Below, piece by piece: positions 34,087-41,916 of a DNA stretch of 64,000 bases. A program made the position numbers and the translations under genes. The stretch lies in assembly GCA_002162075.1 (NCBI GenBank), contig CP021423.1, forward strand, positions 558,001-622,000. The letters are read 5' to 3'. Numbering within the stretch: the stretch's first letter is position 1; each line of letters begins with the position of its first letter. The notes under the pieces were generated by a model, which searched no databases, was not told the origin of the DNA, and worked only from the letters and a program-made list of their open reading frames with translations. Source of the stretch: Armatimonadetes bacterium Uphvl-Ar1 (GTDB lineage Bacteria; Armatimonadota; Fimbriimonadia; Fimbriimonadales; Fimbriimonadaceae).

Positions 34087-34326
34087 ATGGCATCTTACCT
34101 GACTCGCCACGAACTAGCAAACAGAAAGAACTATGAGCGAGAAAGAAGAAACTCAAATTACAGTAAGCAGTCGGCGAGGTTCAGTCCGTGGCTGAACTCC
34201 CCCAATCCTCGGCAAAACCGTTACATGGCAAAGACAGACGGGTCGGGTTACTTCGACCTGCCCCTGCCACAAAACGGCAAAGCTGGAAATGCCCGATGGC
34301 ACCGTAGAGTCCGTCCCTGTCGATGA
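34087..34326 (+). CDS. Small hypothetical protein, doubtful
   Basis: 79-residue frame with a good AGGAG site 10 bases before ATG 34087. The first 22 residues (MASYLTRHELANRKNYERER...) look genuine; the rest is Arg/Pro-rich and overlaps the interrupted zinc-ribbon frame at 34133-34435. One of the two overlapping frames is probably not real beyond the overlap. Confidence 0.35.
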   Translation: MASYLTRHELANRKNYERERRNSNYSKQSARFSPWLNSPNPRQNRYMAKTDGSGYFDLPLPQNGKAGNARWHRRVRPCR

Positions 34327-34435
34327 GCTTGAGGTTGTGACCACTTGCCCGATTTGCGACCGTGATCCGGGGGATGAGCTGGTAAGCGATGCGCGGAAAT
34401 ATGTTCACATTCGTGCTAAGGAGGTGGCGAAGTGA
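34133..34435 (+). pseudogene. Zinc-ribbon small protein interrupted by an in-frame TGA
   Basis: One frame reads MSEKEETQITVSSRRGSVRG, then TGA (34193-34195), then about 79 codons ending ...YVHIRAKEVAK at 34435. The second part has CPC (CPCHK) and CPIC (TTCPICDRD), a zinc-ribbon pattern, and its TGA stop overlaps the nuclease GTG by 4 bases, which supports translation of this frame. Restart at ATG 34289 (48 residues) is possible. It may be a nonsense mutation or readthrough. Confidence 0.45.
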
Positions 34436-34824
34436 AACCCAAAGTCACTGAGCATCAAGTCCAGGCACTCATTGTTGATGCGCTCAAGCTGGCAAACCTC
34501 ACCGTCCTTCACACTTCGGCATATCGGCAAAAGGGTTCGTCGGGGGTTGCCAAAGGCGTCCCTGACCTTTTGGTTGCTCACCCGCTCATTAGCGGACTTT
34601 GGATTGGGATTGAGATCAAAAAACCTGGGCCAGTTCGATGGTCAAGCCCGGAGCAAAAGGAACTTTACGACAGCGGAAAGATTCTGCTTGCTCAGTCGCC
34701 GGAAACCGCACTCCGCCATGTTCGGAATGCGTGTGTGGGAACGACTTGGAATCCGGTAGTGCGGGTGAAAGCAGTTGCGGACATTGATCGGGTTTTGAAT
34801 CCGATTGATGGGGGGAAGAAATGA
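34432..34824 (+). CDS. VRR-NUC domain nuclease
   Basis: 130 residues. KGVPDLLVAHP and WIGIEIKKPG with SPEQKELYDSG are the VRR-NUC core (PD-ExK type: Asp in VPDLL, E-x-K in EIKK). Phage versions act as small Holliday junction or flap nucleases. GTG start overlaps the previous stop; its own stop overlaps the next ATG. Confidence 0.85.
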   Translation: MKPKVTEHQVQALIVDALKLANLTVLHTSAYRQKGSSGVAKGVPDLLVAHPLISGLWIGIEIKKPGPVRWSSPEQKELYDSGKILLAQSPETALRHVRNACVGTTWNPVVRVKAVADIDRVLNPIDGGKK

Positions 34825-34958
34825 CAAGACTTGAAGCATCTAAGCGGTTAGTAATGGCGGAATCGTTGGTCGCACAATATCCTACTCAAGAAAACATAGA
34901 TGCGGCAAAAATGGCCAGGGAAGAATATGAAAGGATTGTCAAGGAAGATAAGAAATGA
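34821..34958 (+). CDS. Small hypothetical protein (45 residues)
   Basis: MTRLEASKRLVMAESLVAQY followed by a helical, charged C-terminus. Both ends overlap neighbours by 4 bases (ATGA), which argues that it is translated. No family recognised. Confidence 0.6.
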   Translation: MTRLEASKRLVMAESLVAQYPTQENIDAAKMAREEYERIVKEDKK

Positions 34959-35690
34959 GCGCAAACAGGTATGTTAAATTAAACGGTAATTGGATGGATT
35001 CGGAGTGGCTACTTGTGCTATCAGCAGAAGCGCGGCTAGCGTGGGTGCAAATGCTCTGCTACGTCAAGCTCTCGGGCATTGGCGGGCGGGTCAAGGCCAA
35101 GCCGTCAATGGTCTTTGCTCGCCAAAACTTCATCGGCGAGGAATCGGTTGAGCAGATGATCCGCGCCGCAAAGCAGAATGGGGCACTCGTTGAAGAAGAT
35201 GGGACTTGGTTGCTGACAGGTTGGTCAAAACATCAGGGTGACGAAACGGCCTCAGAACGCCAAAAACGGTGGCGTGAAAAGCAAAAACAGGTTCAAAATG
35301 GTGAGAACGTAACGGGTGGTAACGCGTTACGTAACGGTAGTAACGCAGAGGAGAGGAGAGGAGAAGAGAAGAAAGGAGAAGATAAACCCCCTAAATCCCC
35401 AAGGGGGACGGGAAGAAACGGGAACCGTTTGACGGGGCGGAAATCCCCAAGGCTTTCTCAAAGCCGCATCGGCATGGGAGTCTTACCGGGCGGCCTATGG
35501 GCACAAACCGTGGAAGCGGGTGACCTGGGAATCGACGGTCAAGAAATTTGCAGGTGATCCGGCAAGGTTTGGGCGGGCGGTCAAGAACTCGATGGATAAC
35601 ACCTATCAGGGCTTGATCGAACCTAAAGGGCCATCGCTGCAGGTGGTTTCCAATCCGTCACCGAGGCCGAGGGCGGGGGTGGCGCAGTGA
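34955..35690 (+). CDS. Replication initiator-like protein (DnaD/phage O type), frameshifted
   Basis: The start frame gives about 150 residues with a winged-helix region (LSAEARLAWVQMLCYVKLSG, WLLTGWSKHQ) and a charged linker, and would stop at 35557. A different frame (from 35433) reads GFLKAASAWESYRAAYGHKP and VKKFAGDPARFGRAVKNSMD and ends at 35690, overlapping the helicase GTG as GTGA. One +1 shift between 35433 and 35463 joins them into a ~244-residue protein. The domain order fits a phage replisome organiser that loads the helicase. Mutation, sequencing error or programmed shift cannot be separated here. Confidence 0.6.
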
Positions 35691-37030
35691 AACAACTCAT
35701 CCCGCCTCAGAACCACGAAGCCGAAATGTCGGTGATCGGCGCGGCGTTGCTTTCGAGTCGTTCAGTTTTGGAAGTTTGCCAACTTTTGACCGAGGAAGAT
35801 TTTTACTCCCCAGCGAACGGATTGATTTTCCGGGCGATCAAGGCTCTCAAGGAGTCTGGTTCTACGATTGACCTGGTGACGGTCAAGTCATGGCTTGCGG
35901 CAAGGCCGGGGACGGTCGTTGGGTGCTTGACGTTGCTCGAACAGGCGGGCGATGTTCCGTATTTGGTTGAGTGCGCGGAGGCGGTTCCATCGGCGGCGAA
36001 CGCGGCGTACTACTCGGGGATTGTTCGGCAAAATGCGATGCGTCGGCAGCTCATTGAGAGTGGTCGCGACATGGTTGTTTCTGCTCACGACATGGATGTG
36101 CCTGAAGTGGAATTGGTTTCTCGGGCTGGTTCGATGCTTCGAGAAATTGCGGGGCGGGAATCCGGCAAATCGTCCGTAAATCTGAGGGACATCGCGATTG
36201 ATGGCTCTGAACAGGACGGGGTTCCAACTGGTTTGGAATTGATCGACAAAGCCGTCACTTGTGGCGGTTTGCCCAAGGGCCAAATGACGATTATAGCCGG
36301 GAAGCAAAAGCACGGGAAAACCCCACTTTTGTCTCAGATCGCATGGAACGCGGCGTCACAACTTGGGCTAAGCGTGGTTTATGCTTTGTTCAGCGACTTG
36401 ACCCCCGCCCAGTTCAAGCTCAGGCTAGTAAAGCTGGAATGCGGATGGGGTGTTCGGCCTGACTCAGCGAAAGAGCGGGCGTTTTACGAAGCTGGACTAG
36501 CGGCGGTTGATGATGCGTTTGTGAACATGGTTGTTTACGATGGAATGACAAGTAGGGCCGCTTCACAGATCGAAGGGTTTCGGATGTGGCTTGAGGGTCA
36601 CATGATTGACAATCCGGTGGACTTGGTTTGCGTTGATTACGCTCAAGTAATTCAAACATCGAAGACGATCAAGGGCGGAGGGCCATATGAGCGCATGGTG
36701 CAGGTCGGCGATGAAATGAACCTACTGGCGCGGTCGAACAAGGCTACGGCGTTTGCGGTTGGTTCACAGATCACCGAAGACGGAAGAGGCGGAACAAAGG
36801 CCAGATACGGGGCGGAGTGGGAACAGCATTGCGGCTTGATGATTGAGATTGATCGGAAGATTGACGAAAAGCCCGAAGCTCCTAACACGATGGTTCCTTG
36901 TGAGCTTGTGATCAAGTATTCCCGGTTTGGTGAGTCCGGTACAACGGAAGCCTGGTGGGACTCAAAGCACTTGCGTTTTTTGTCGGATGGTCACCCAGAC
37001 ACCCAGGGATTTATTTGGGGGCGAGGATGA
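35687..37030 (+). CDS. DnaB-like replicative helicase
   Basis: 447 residues. N-terminal DnaB domain (PPQNHEAEMSVIGAALLS, LTEEDFYSPANGLIFRAI), then the RecA-like motor: IIAGKQKHGKTPL as Walker A, VDLVCVDYAQVI as Walker B, and a C-terminal SRFGESGTTEAWWD. Unwinds DNA at the phage fork. Walker A is unusual (KHGKT instead of GxGKT/S). GTG start coupled to the initiator. Confidence 0.88.
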   Translation: MKQLIPPQNHEAEMSVIGAALLSSRSVLEVCQLLTEEDFYSPANGLIFRAIKALKESGSTIDLVTVKSWLAARPGTVVGCLTLLEQAGDVPYLVECAEAVPSAANAAYYSGIVRQNAMRRQLIESGRDMVVSAHDMDVPEVELVSRAGSMLREIAGRESGKSSVNLRDIAIDGSEQDGVPTGLELIDKAVTCGGLPKGQMTIIAGKQKHGKTPLLSQIAWNAASQLGLSVVYALFSDLTPAQFKLRLVKLECGWGVRPDSAKERAFYEAGLAAVDDAFVNMVVYDGMTSRAASQIEGFRMWLEGHMIDNPVDLVCVDYAQVIQTSKTIKGGGPYERMVQVGDEMNLLARSNKATAFAVGSQITEDGRGGTKARYGAEWEQHCGLMIEIDRKIDEKPEAPNTMVPCELVIKYSRFGESGTTEAWWDSKHLRFLSDGHPDTQGFIWGRG

Positions 37031-37080
37031 CGCAGGAAGCGCGGCGCAAGCAAATTGCGGAGTTGGAGGTGGGCGCGTGA
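37027..37080 (+). CDS. Possible 17-residue microprotein
   Basis: ATG at 37027 overlaps the helicase stop (ATGA) and the TGA at 37078-37080 overlaps the next GTG. Product MTQEARRKQIAELEVGA. It may only serve to carry ribosomes between the two genes. Confidence 0.35.
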   Translation: MTQEARRKQIAELEVGA

Positions 37081-37430
37081 TTGACCGCCGAAGACTTGAC
37101 CCAAACCGCGACAAAGTTTGCAAGGAGTTTTACATCCATCTTTGCAAGTATGCGGCGCAGCGGACGGGCTACACCTTTGAGCGGCTGACCGGGCGTGATC
37201 GAACTGCCCAGATTTGCCGTATTCGCTCATGTGTCTACTTCGTGCTGAAAGAAGAGGAATTTAACTCAAGGCAGATAGCGCAAGCGGCGGGCAAAGATCA
37301 CACTACGATCCTCTATGCTCTCAAAGCATTTCAGAGGGACGCAAACGAATACACAGGAATGTGGTCGATAGTCACAGGGTTGAGAGACGTCGCCGCCGAC
37401 TTAAATCCGGAGATTCTGTGCAATGTCTAA
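37077..37430 (+). CDS. Free-standing DnaA domain IV-like DNA-binding protein
   Basis: 117 residues from GTG 37077. TGRDRTAQICRIRSCVYFVL and QIAQAAGKDHTTILYALKAF match DnaA domain IV, including the DHTT signature loop that contacts the DnaA box. The AAA+ domain is missing. It sits right after the helicase gene, so it may bind the phage origin or compete for host DnaA boxes; both are inference. Confidence 0.75.
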   Translation: MIDRRRLDPNRDKVCKEFYIHLCKYAAQRTGYTFERLTGRDRTAQICRIRSCVYFVLKEEEFNSRQIAQAAGKDHTTILYALKAFQRDANEYTGMWSIVTGLRDVAADLNPEILCNV

Positions 37431-37456
37431 ACTCGGAGGCACGGCGGGTTAACCGC

Positions 37457-38050
37457 ATGAGAATGACGTGGGACGAACAGGCACCGCTTTTCAATATGAT
37501 TGGTGGAAAAACGGTCGTCCGTCGCACTCGAAAAGCAACAGCCAAAAGAAAGCCTAAGGCCCGTCCAAGCCGGGTTATTTCAAATCCCCTCAAATGGTCT
37601 CCCGAAGTTGAAGCCGCAGCTCGCAAGCGGGGGAAATACTACGCCCACAAGTGGAATCTCCGAGGTGACGATGCACTTGATTTTGAGCAAGAGGCGGTTG
37701 TCCAAGTGTATCGAAAATGTCAGGCGGGAAAACTGGAATTCATCGCCGCAGTTGAACGGGTGGTTGACCGACTGGCTCAGGACATTATTGGGCGAAAGTC
37801 AAAGCGCATCATCGAAACATTCAGCATCGAGGACATTGCCAAAGATGTTGCTGAAATCACAAAAGAAGATGCCGACTATGCCATGTCGGAGCTGGCCAAA
37901 AATTACCCTCTCGTTGCTTGCATGACCATCCTCAAGGATGCTGGACTCCCAACTTGGCTAATCGCCGAGGCGTTCGACATTCCGTTTGACGAACTGGCAG
38001 ATCGGCACGAAGAGCAGCTCGTGGAGGCGCGAAATCAAATCAGCGTCTAA
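37457..38050 (+). CDS. Sigma factor-like protein
   Basis: 197 residues. A basic N-terminus is followed by KRGKYYAHKWNLRGDDALDFEQEAVVQVYRKC, resembling sigma-70 region 2, and a C-terminal stretch LPTWLIAEAFDIPFDELADR resembling a region 4 HTH. Similar small sigma-like regulators switch on late genes in some phages. ATG 37457 is chosen (MRMTWDEQ); 37463 is possible. It precedes the lysis genes and the first CGTCT-type element. Confidence 0.5.
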   Translation: MRMTWDEQAPLFNMIGGKTVVRRTRKATAKRKPKARPSRVISNPLKWSPEVEAAARKRGKYYAHKWNLRGDDALDFEQEAVVQVYRKCQAGKLEFIAAVERVVDRLAQDIIGRKSKRIIETFSIEDIAKDVAEITKEDADYAMSELAKNYPLVACMTILKDAGLPTWLIAEAFDIPFDELADRHEEQLVEARNQISV

Positions 38051-38054
38051 AGCC
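38044..38054 (+). promoter_or_regulatory. Late-gene start element, copy 1 (CGTCTAAAGCC)
   Basis: 17 bases before the amidase ATG at 38061, which lacks a Shine-Dalgarno site. Overlaps the end of the sigma-like gene. Confidence 0.6.
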
Positions 38055-38060
38055 ATCACG

Positions 38061-38570
38061 ATGGCCCGGAAGATCAATCGAATCATTGTGCACACATCGG
38101 CTTCTTACAATTCACGGAAGGGCGTCCTTGATCCGTCAGCATCTGACATTGATGCCATGCACCGCGCGAGGGGTTGGAAAAGCATTGGCTATCACGCGGT
38201 GATTCGCCGAGGCGGACAAATTGAGGAGGGGCGAGACGAGGATTTGGTGGGTGCTGGAGTTGCGTGGGCGAATGTTGACACGCTGCATGTTTGCTGCACA
38301 GGCCACGGCGATTACGAAGATTTCACTCCGCAGCAGAAAGAATCCCTTTGCCTCCAGGTTTATCAGTGGATGAAGCGTTTTGGAATGCTCTCCAATTTCA
38401 AAAAGAATCCGTTCCGAATTCTTGGACATGACGAGATTAACGTGCTGGTCGCTAAAGGGTTGTATCCCGAGCGAGCAAAAACATCAAAGAGTTGCCCTGG
38501 TCGCAAAGTCGATATGGGCGAGATACGGACGATGATTTACCTCTACTGCAAAGAGAAGGAGGGGTGGTAA
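38061..38570 (+). CDS. N-acetylmuramoyl-L-alanine amidase (endolysin)
   Basis: 169 residues. Amidase_2/PGRP fold: IIVHTSASYN (metal His), WKSIGYHAVIRRGGQIEEGR, DTLHVCCTGHGDYEDFTPQQ (family His position) and GHDEINVLVAKGL, ending SCPGRKVDM with the late Cys. Cuts the amide between MurNAc and the stem peptide to lyse the host. Start at ATG 38061, after element copy 1. Followed by two small membrane protein genes. Confidence 0.9.
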   Translation: MARKINRIIVHTSASYNSRKGVLDPSASDIDAMHRARGWKSIGYHAVIRRGGQIEEGRDEDLVGAGVAWANVDTLHVCCTGHGDYEDFTPQQKESLCLQVYQWMKRFGMLSNFKKNPFRILGHDEINVLVAKGLYPERAKTSKSCPGRKVDMGEIRTMIYLYCKEKEGW

Positions 38571-38855
38571 GTGAGCGGGGATGATTCGTTGACTATTTCA
38601 CAGCTTGGCGCGATTCGCGGGGTGGTGAAAGAAGAAATCGAAGCTCACTATTCCGAGGTAGCCAAGAAGGCAGTTGGTTGGATTTTTGCCATGTTTATCT
38701 CGGTTATTGTTGCGGCGTTTGTGTTTGGCAGTTGGGTTACTTCGCTTATGGCGCGAGTGGATTCGACGGAAAGAGTTTTTGTGAGTGAGGTTCGGCAAAT
38801 CAAGGAAACCCTTAGTGAGCTGAAAGCAGAATTGAAGGAGCGTGAAAAAGAATGA
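38571..38855 (+). CDS. Small membrane protein, holin candidate
   Basis: 94 residues, one membrane helix (VGWIFAMFISVIVAAFVFGSW), then a charged coiled-coil tail ending KELKEREKE-like. GTG start directly after the amidase stop. Position after the endolysin suggests a holin or spanin-like helper, not proven. Confidence 0.6.
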   Translation: MSGDDSLTISQLGAIRGVVKEEIEAHYSEVAKKAVGWIFAMFISVIVAAFVFGSWVTSLMARVDSTERVFVSEVRQIKETLSELKAELKEREKE

Positions 38856-39034
38856 GCTGGAAAACAATTATTGCAGGTGCGGTCGGTGGCTTTCTTGCCG
38901 CTTTAGCCGTTGATGTAAACGCATGGTCAAAATCGAATGATCCTTTTGATTGGGGCCTTGCCGTGAAGCGGTGGGTAGCTGGTGCGATTGCTGGCGCGAC
39001 AGGTGGATTTAGCGCGGGGTATTTACCCGAATGA
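38852..39034 (+). CDS. Small membrane protein, second holin candidate
   Basis: 60 residues with two Gly/Ala-rich hydrophobic helices (IIAGAVGGFLAALAV and VAGAIAGATGGFSAGYL). ATGA overlaps on both sides. The two-helix hairpin would fit a small holin or antiholin. Confidence 0.6.
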   Translation: MSWKTIIAGAVGGFLAALAVDVNAWSKSNDPFDWGLAVKRWVAGAIAGATGGFSAGYLPE

Positions 39035-39498
39035 AAACAACAACAATTCTCGCTGCACTTGCTCTTTGCTCCGTGGCGATGGGTTCAGTCCCAATTTTCA
39101 ATCCTGATGGGAGCGTGAACGGCACAGGCGAAGCCGCACTCTTTGCTAAAGAGATGGCCCCATATGGGGTGGTGTTCGAGTCACCCGCGCTCCTCCAAAC
39201 TCCGGTTCAACCAAAGCCGCTTGAACCATTCAGCGTCGGCTACCAATGGAGTTTCTCGGGCAAACAGTACGCCACGATCAACTATGCACTCCGAGAGGAT
39301 GTTTGGCTGAAAGGTTTGAATTTTACCGGGGTAGCAGGATATGAAATTCGGACAGGTGCCCAGCCCTCGATGGGATTTGGATTCACCTATCGGATTGATG
39401 CACGTCCGGCTTATGCTGAGATCGGCGTCTTTGCTCTGTTCCCTCAGAAACAGGTTCCCGACTTTGGTATTGGATTGCAGTTCGGGGTGAAGTTTTGA
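39031..39498 (+). CDS. Hypothetical exported protein
   Basis: 155 residues with a signal peptide (TTTILAALALCSVAMG). The remainder has alternating beta-strand sequence (FSVGYQWSFSGKQYATINYA, MGFGFTYRIDARPAYAEIGV) ending in F, suggestive of an outer-membrane-type beta barrel or a periplasmic protein. In the lysis region it could be a spanin analogue; unproven. Confidence 0.5.
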   Translation: MKTTTILAALALCSVAMGSVPIFNPDGSVNGTGEAALFAKEMAPYGVVFESPALLQTPVQPKPLEPFSVGYQWSFSGKQYATINYALREDVWLKGLNFTGVAGYEIRTGAQPSMGFGFTYRIDARPAYAEIGVFALFPQKQVPDFGIGLQFGVKF

Positions 39499-39704
39499 AT
39501 ATCCTGAACCCCGAATACTCGCAGGCGGGGTTGGTATTTGTGCCGAAAGGTGCAGTGGCGCAGCCTAAGCCAATCGGAGGTAATTACGGTAGTGGCATTC
39601 CTGGCCCGATTTGGGTGAATCCTGGCGACATGCTGTATATCCAACAAATTGACTCAGGTGCTGGAAACCCAGATAATGGATTCCGGGGGGAGCCTGAGGA
39701 CTAA
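39495..39704 (+). CDS. Small hypothetical protein
   Basis: 69 residues from TTG 39495 (TTGA overlap with the previous stop). Gly/Pro/Asn-rich, PGPIWVNPGDMLYIQQIDSG. The next gene starts in the TAATG overlap at 39704. No family recognised. Confidence 0.5.
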   Translation: MNILNPEYSQAGLVFVPKGAVAQPKPIGGNYGSGIPGPIWVNPGDMLYIQQIDSGAGNPDNGFRGEPED

Positions 39705-39865
39705 TGACGATTTGGCGGGGAGAGGGAAGCGTTCAACCCCTCGGTTCCACGGATGGAGCAACCGCCAAGACACTTTCACTCGCTGGTGTGGTGTCGGAGG
39801 AACTCTCCGGACGGCTTCCTAGCTCGAAAGAGGTATTTCCGCATTTTCCTGGATTGGTGCGGTGA
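39704..39865 (+). CDS. Small hypothetical protein (53 residues)
   Basis: MTIWRGEGSVQPLGSTDGAT followed by AKTLSLAGVVSEELSGRLPS. ATG overlaps the upstream TAA by one base. The N-terminus resembles the short structural proteins before terminase genes, but there is no recognised family. Confidence 0.5.
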   Translation: MTIWRGEGSVQPLGSTDGATAKTLSLAGVVSEELSGRLPSSKEVFPHFPGLVR

Positions 39866-39908
39866 TCGGCTAAGGCAGTTCATGAATCACGGTGGGTGAT
39901 AAAACAAA

Positions 39909-40469
39909 ATGGACAAACTTACACCAAAGCAAGAGCGGTTCTGCCAGGAGTATGTGGTGGATCAAATTGCAAGCCAAGCGGCAATCCGGTCGGGCTATAG
40001 CAAAAAGACCGCTGAATCTCAAGGTTCGACGCTGTTAAGAAATCCAAAGGTTCAGGCTCGAATTGGAGAATTGCAAGCCGAAATAAGAGAGCGGTCACGG
40101 CTCACGATTGATGACTTAATTCAAGAGCTTGAGCGGGTTGCGGATGCCAATATGCTCAGTTATGTCCGAATCTCCTCCGATGGTTCAGCTTACGTCGATT
40201 TGACGAATTTGACAAAAGCTCAAGCGGCGGCGATTAGTGAAATTCAAACGGAGGAAGTCTGGGAGAAAGGGCCAGATGGTGATCCGACAAAGGTTAGGAA
40301 GATCAAATTCAAGCTCCACAATAAGCTCGATGCGATTGATAAGCTGTTGAAGCGTCACGGTGGTTATGCGCCAGAAAAGCAAGAGCACACTCACCGACAC
40401 CATTTTGGCGACATGACGGGCATTGACTCCAAGACTCTGGAGGATGTTGCTTTTGGTGCTAAGCCGTGA
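39909..40469 (+). CDS. Terminase small subunit
   Basis: 186 residues. LTPKQERFCQEYVVDQIASQ, AAIRSGYSKKTAESQGSTLL and RNPKVQARIGEL are the Terminase_2 (P27-like) N-terminal HTH. It recognises phage DNA for packaging. The C-terminus overlaps the large subunit gene. Confidence 0.9.
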   Translation: MDKLTPKQERFCQEYVVDQIASQAAIRSGYSKKTAESQGSTLLRNPKVQARIGELQAEIRERSRLTIDDLIQELERVADANMLSYVRISSDGSAYVDLTNLTKAQAAAISEIQTEEVWEKGPDGDPTKVRKIKFKLHNKLDAIDKLLKRHGGYAPEKQEHTHRHHFGDMTGIDSKTLEDVAFGAKP

Positions 40470-41916
40470 AGCCGCTGTAGCTGAGCTAGCTCGCCGGAGG
40501 TTTGCTGCTGATCCGGTGCTTTATGCTGAGCGGGTGCTTGGCGTCAAATACACGCCAGACCAGGAAGATATTGCCCGCTCAATTGTTGACAATCGCCGGG
40601 TCATGGTGATTGCATCGCACTCGGTTGGCAAATCCATGATTATGGGTGGGTTGACGAATTGGCATTATGATGTCCATGACCCAGGCATCACAATAACGAC
40701 CGCCCCAACAAAAAACCAGGTGGAGGACGTGCTTTGGAAAGAAGTGCGGCGTCAGCGCGGAAATCGCCCTGGGCTCATGCCGAAAGCTCCACGGATGGAA
40801 TCCTCGGCGGAGCATTTTGCCGTTGGGCTTACGGCCAGTAAATCAGATGCTTTTCAGGGACGGCACGAAGCCAACGTGATGATCGTCTTTGACGAGGCCG
40901 TAGGGGTGGATGCACCGTTTTGGGATGCGGCGGAGGGGATGATGACATCGGATGAGCGTCGGCTTGTTGCGATCATGAACCCAACGGATGTATCAAGTAG
41001 GGCATACGAAGAGTTCTGCTCGGGACGTTGGCATATTATTCAAATCTCGGCCCTCAATCACCCAAACATCGAAGCGCAATTGCGGGGTGAGCCTCCACCG
41101 TTTCCGGCGGCGGTGAGCCTCAAATGGGTTGAGGAAAAGATTGAGAGTTGGTGTACCCCTCTTGGTCAATCGCCACACACGGAAGAGGATTTTGAGTGGC
41201 CGCCCGAATCAGGGGTTTGGTATAGACCTGGCCCGCTCTTTGAATCACGGGTTATGGGGCGATGGCCGTCCCAAGCAACCAACTCGGTTTGGTCAAATGC
41301 GGCTTGGCAAGCATGTTTGATTCAAAAGCCAATCCCGCAAGCTGCTCTTGCGATTGGATGCGATGTAGCGCGGTTTGGTGATGATTTTACGAGCATCCAC
41401 GTCCGGCGGGGAAGGGCTTCACTCTATCACTTCACGGTCAACGGTTGGCGAACAGGACAGATTGTTGGCGAACTCAAGAAATTGGCCAAGCTGTTTTGTG
41501 AAGACTTCGAAGATCCACGAAACATTATGATCGCGGTGGATGATGATGGGATTGGCGGCGGCGTCGTTGATGGGCTCGTCGAAGGTGGATACTTTGTTTT
41601 GCCGATGAATGGCGGGGCGGTTCCTAGAGTGCCTGATGATTATCCGAATGTACGGAGCGAAGCGTGGTTTTGTTCGGCGGAACTGGCGGGGCGGGGTGAG
41701 ATTGACGTCTCAAGACTTTCAAAGGAACATCAACAGCTTTTGATGACTCAGCTTCTTGCCCCAACATGGCAGCTTGATTCATCGGGGCGGCGAGTGGTGG
41801 AGAAAAAGGAATTGACGAAGAAGCGAATCAAACGAAGCCCAGACGATGCAGACGCTTTCAATCTCTGCCACTATGCTCGGCCCACAACGTCATTCTCGTT
41901 TGAGGTGATTGGTTAG
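40456..41916 (+). CDS. Terminase large subunit
   Basis: 486 residues from GTG 40456 (GGAGG lies 12 bases upstream; ATG 40444 is also possible). ATPase: VIASHSVGKSM (Walker A, near residue 57) and VMIVFDEAVG (Walker B, Asp-Glu). Nuclease: AIGCDVARFGDD, IMIAVDDDGIGGG and SPDDADAFNLCHYA supply the acidic metal ligands. It pumps and cuts DNA at the portal. Confidence 0.92.
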   Translation: MLSREAAVAELARRRFAADPVLYAERVLGVKYTPDQEDIARSIVDNRRVMVIASHSVGKSMIMGGLTNWHYDVHDPGITITTAPTKNQVEDVLWKEVRRQRGNRPGLMPKAPRMESSAEHFAVGLTASKSDAFQGRHEANVMIVFDEAVGVDAPFWDAAEGMMTSDERRLVAIMNPTDVSSRAYEEFCSGRWHIIQISALNHPNIEAQLRGEPPPFPAAVSLKWVEEKIESWCTPLGQSPHTEEDFEWPPESGVWYRPGPLFESRVMGRWPSQATNSVWSNAAWQACLIQKPIPQAALAIGCDVARFGDDFTSIHVRRGRASLYHFTVNGWRTGQIVGELKKLAKLFCEDFEDPRNIMIAVDDDGIGGGVVDGLVEGGYFVLPMNGGAVPRVPDDYPNVRSEAWFCSAELAGRGEIDVSRLSKEHQQLLMTQLLAPTWQLDSSGRRVVEKKELTKKRIKRSPDDADAFNLCHYARPTTSFSFEVIG

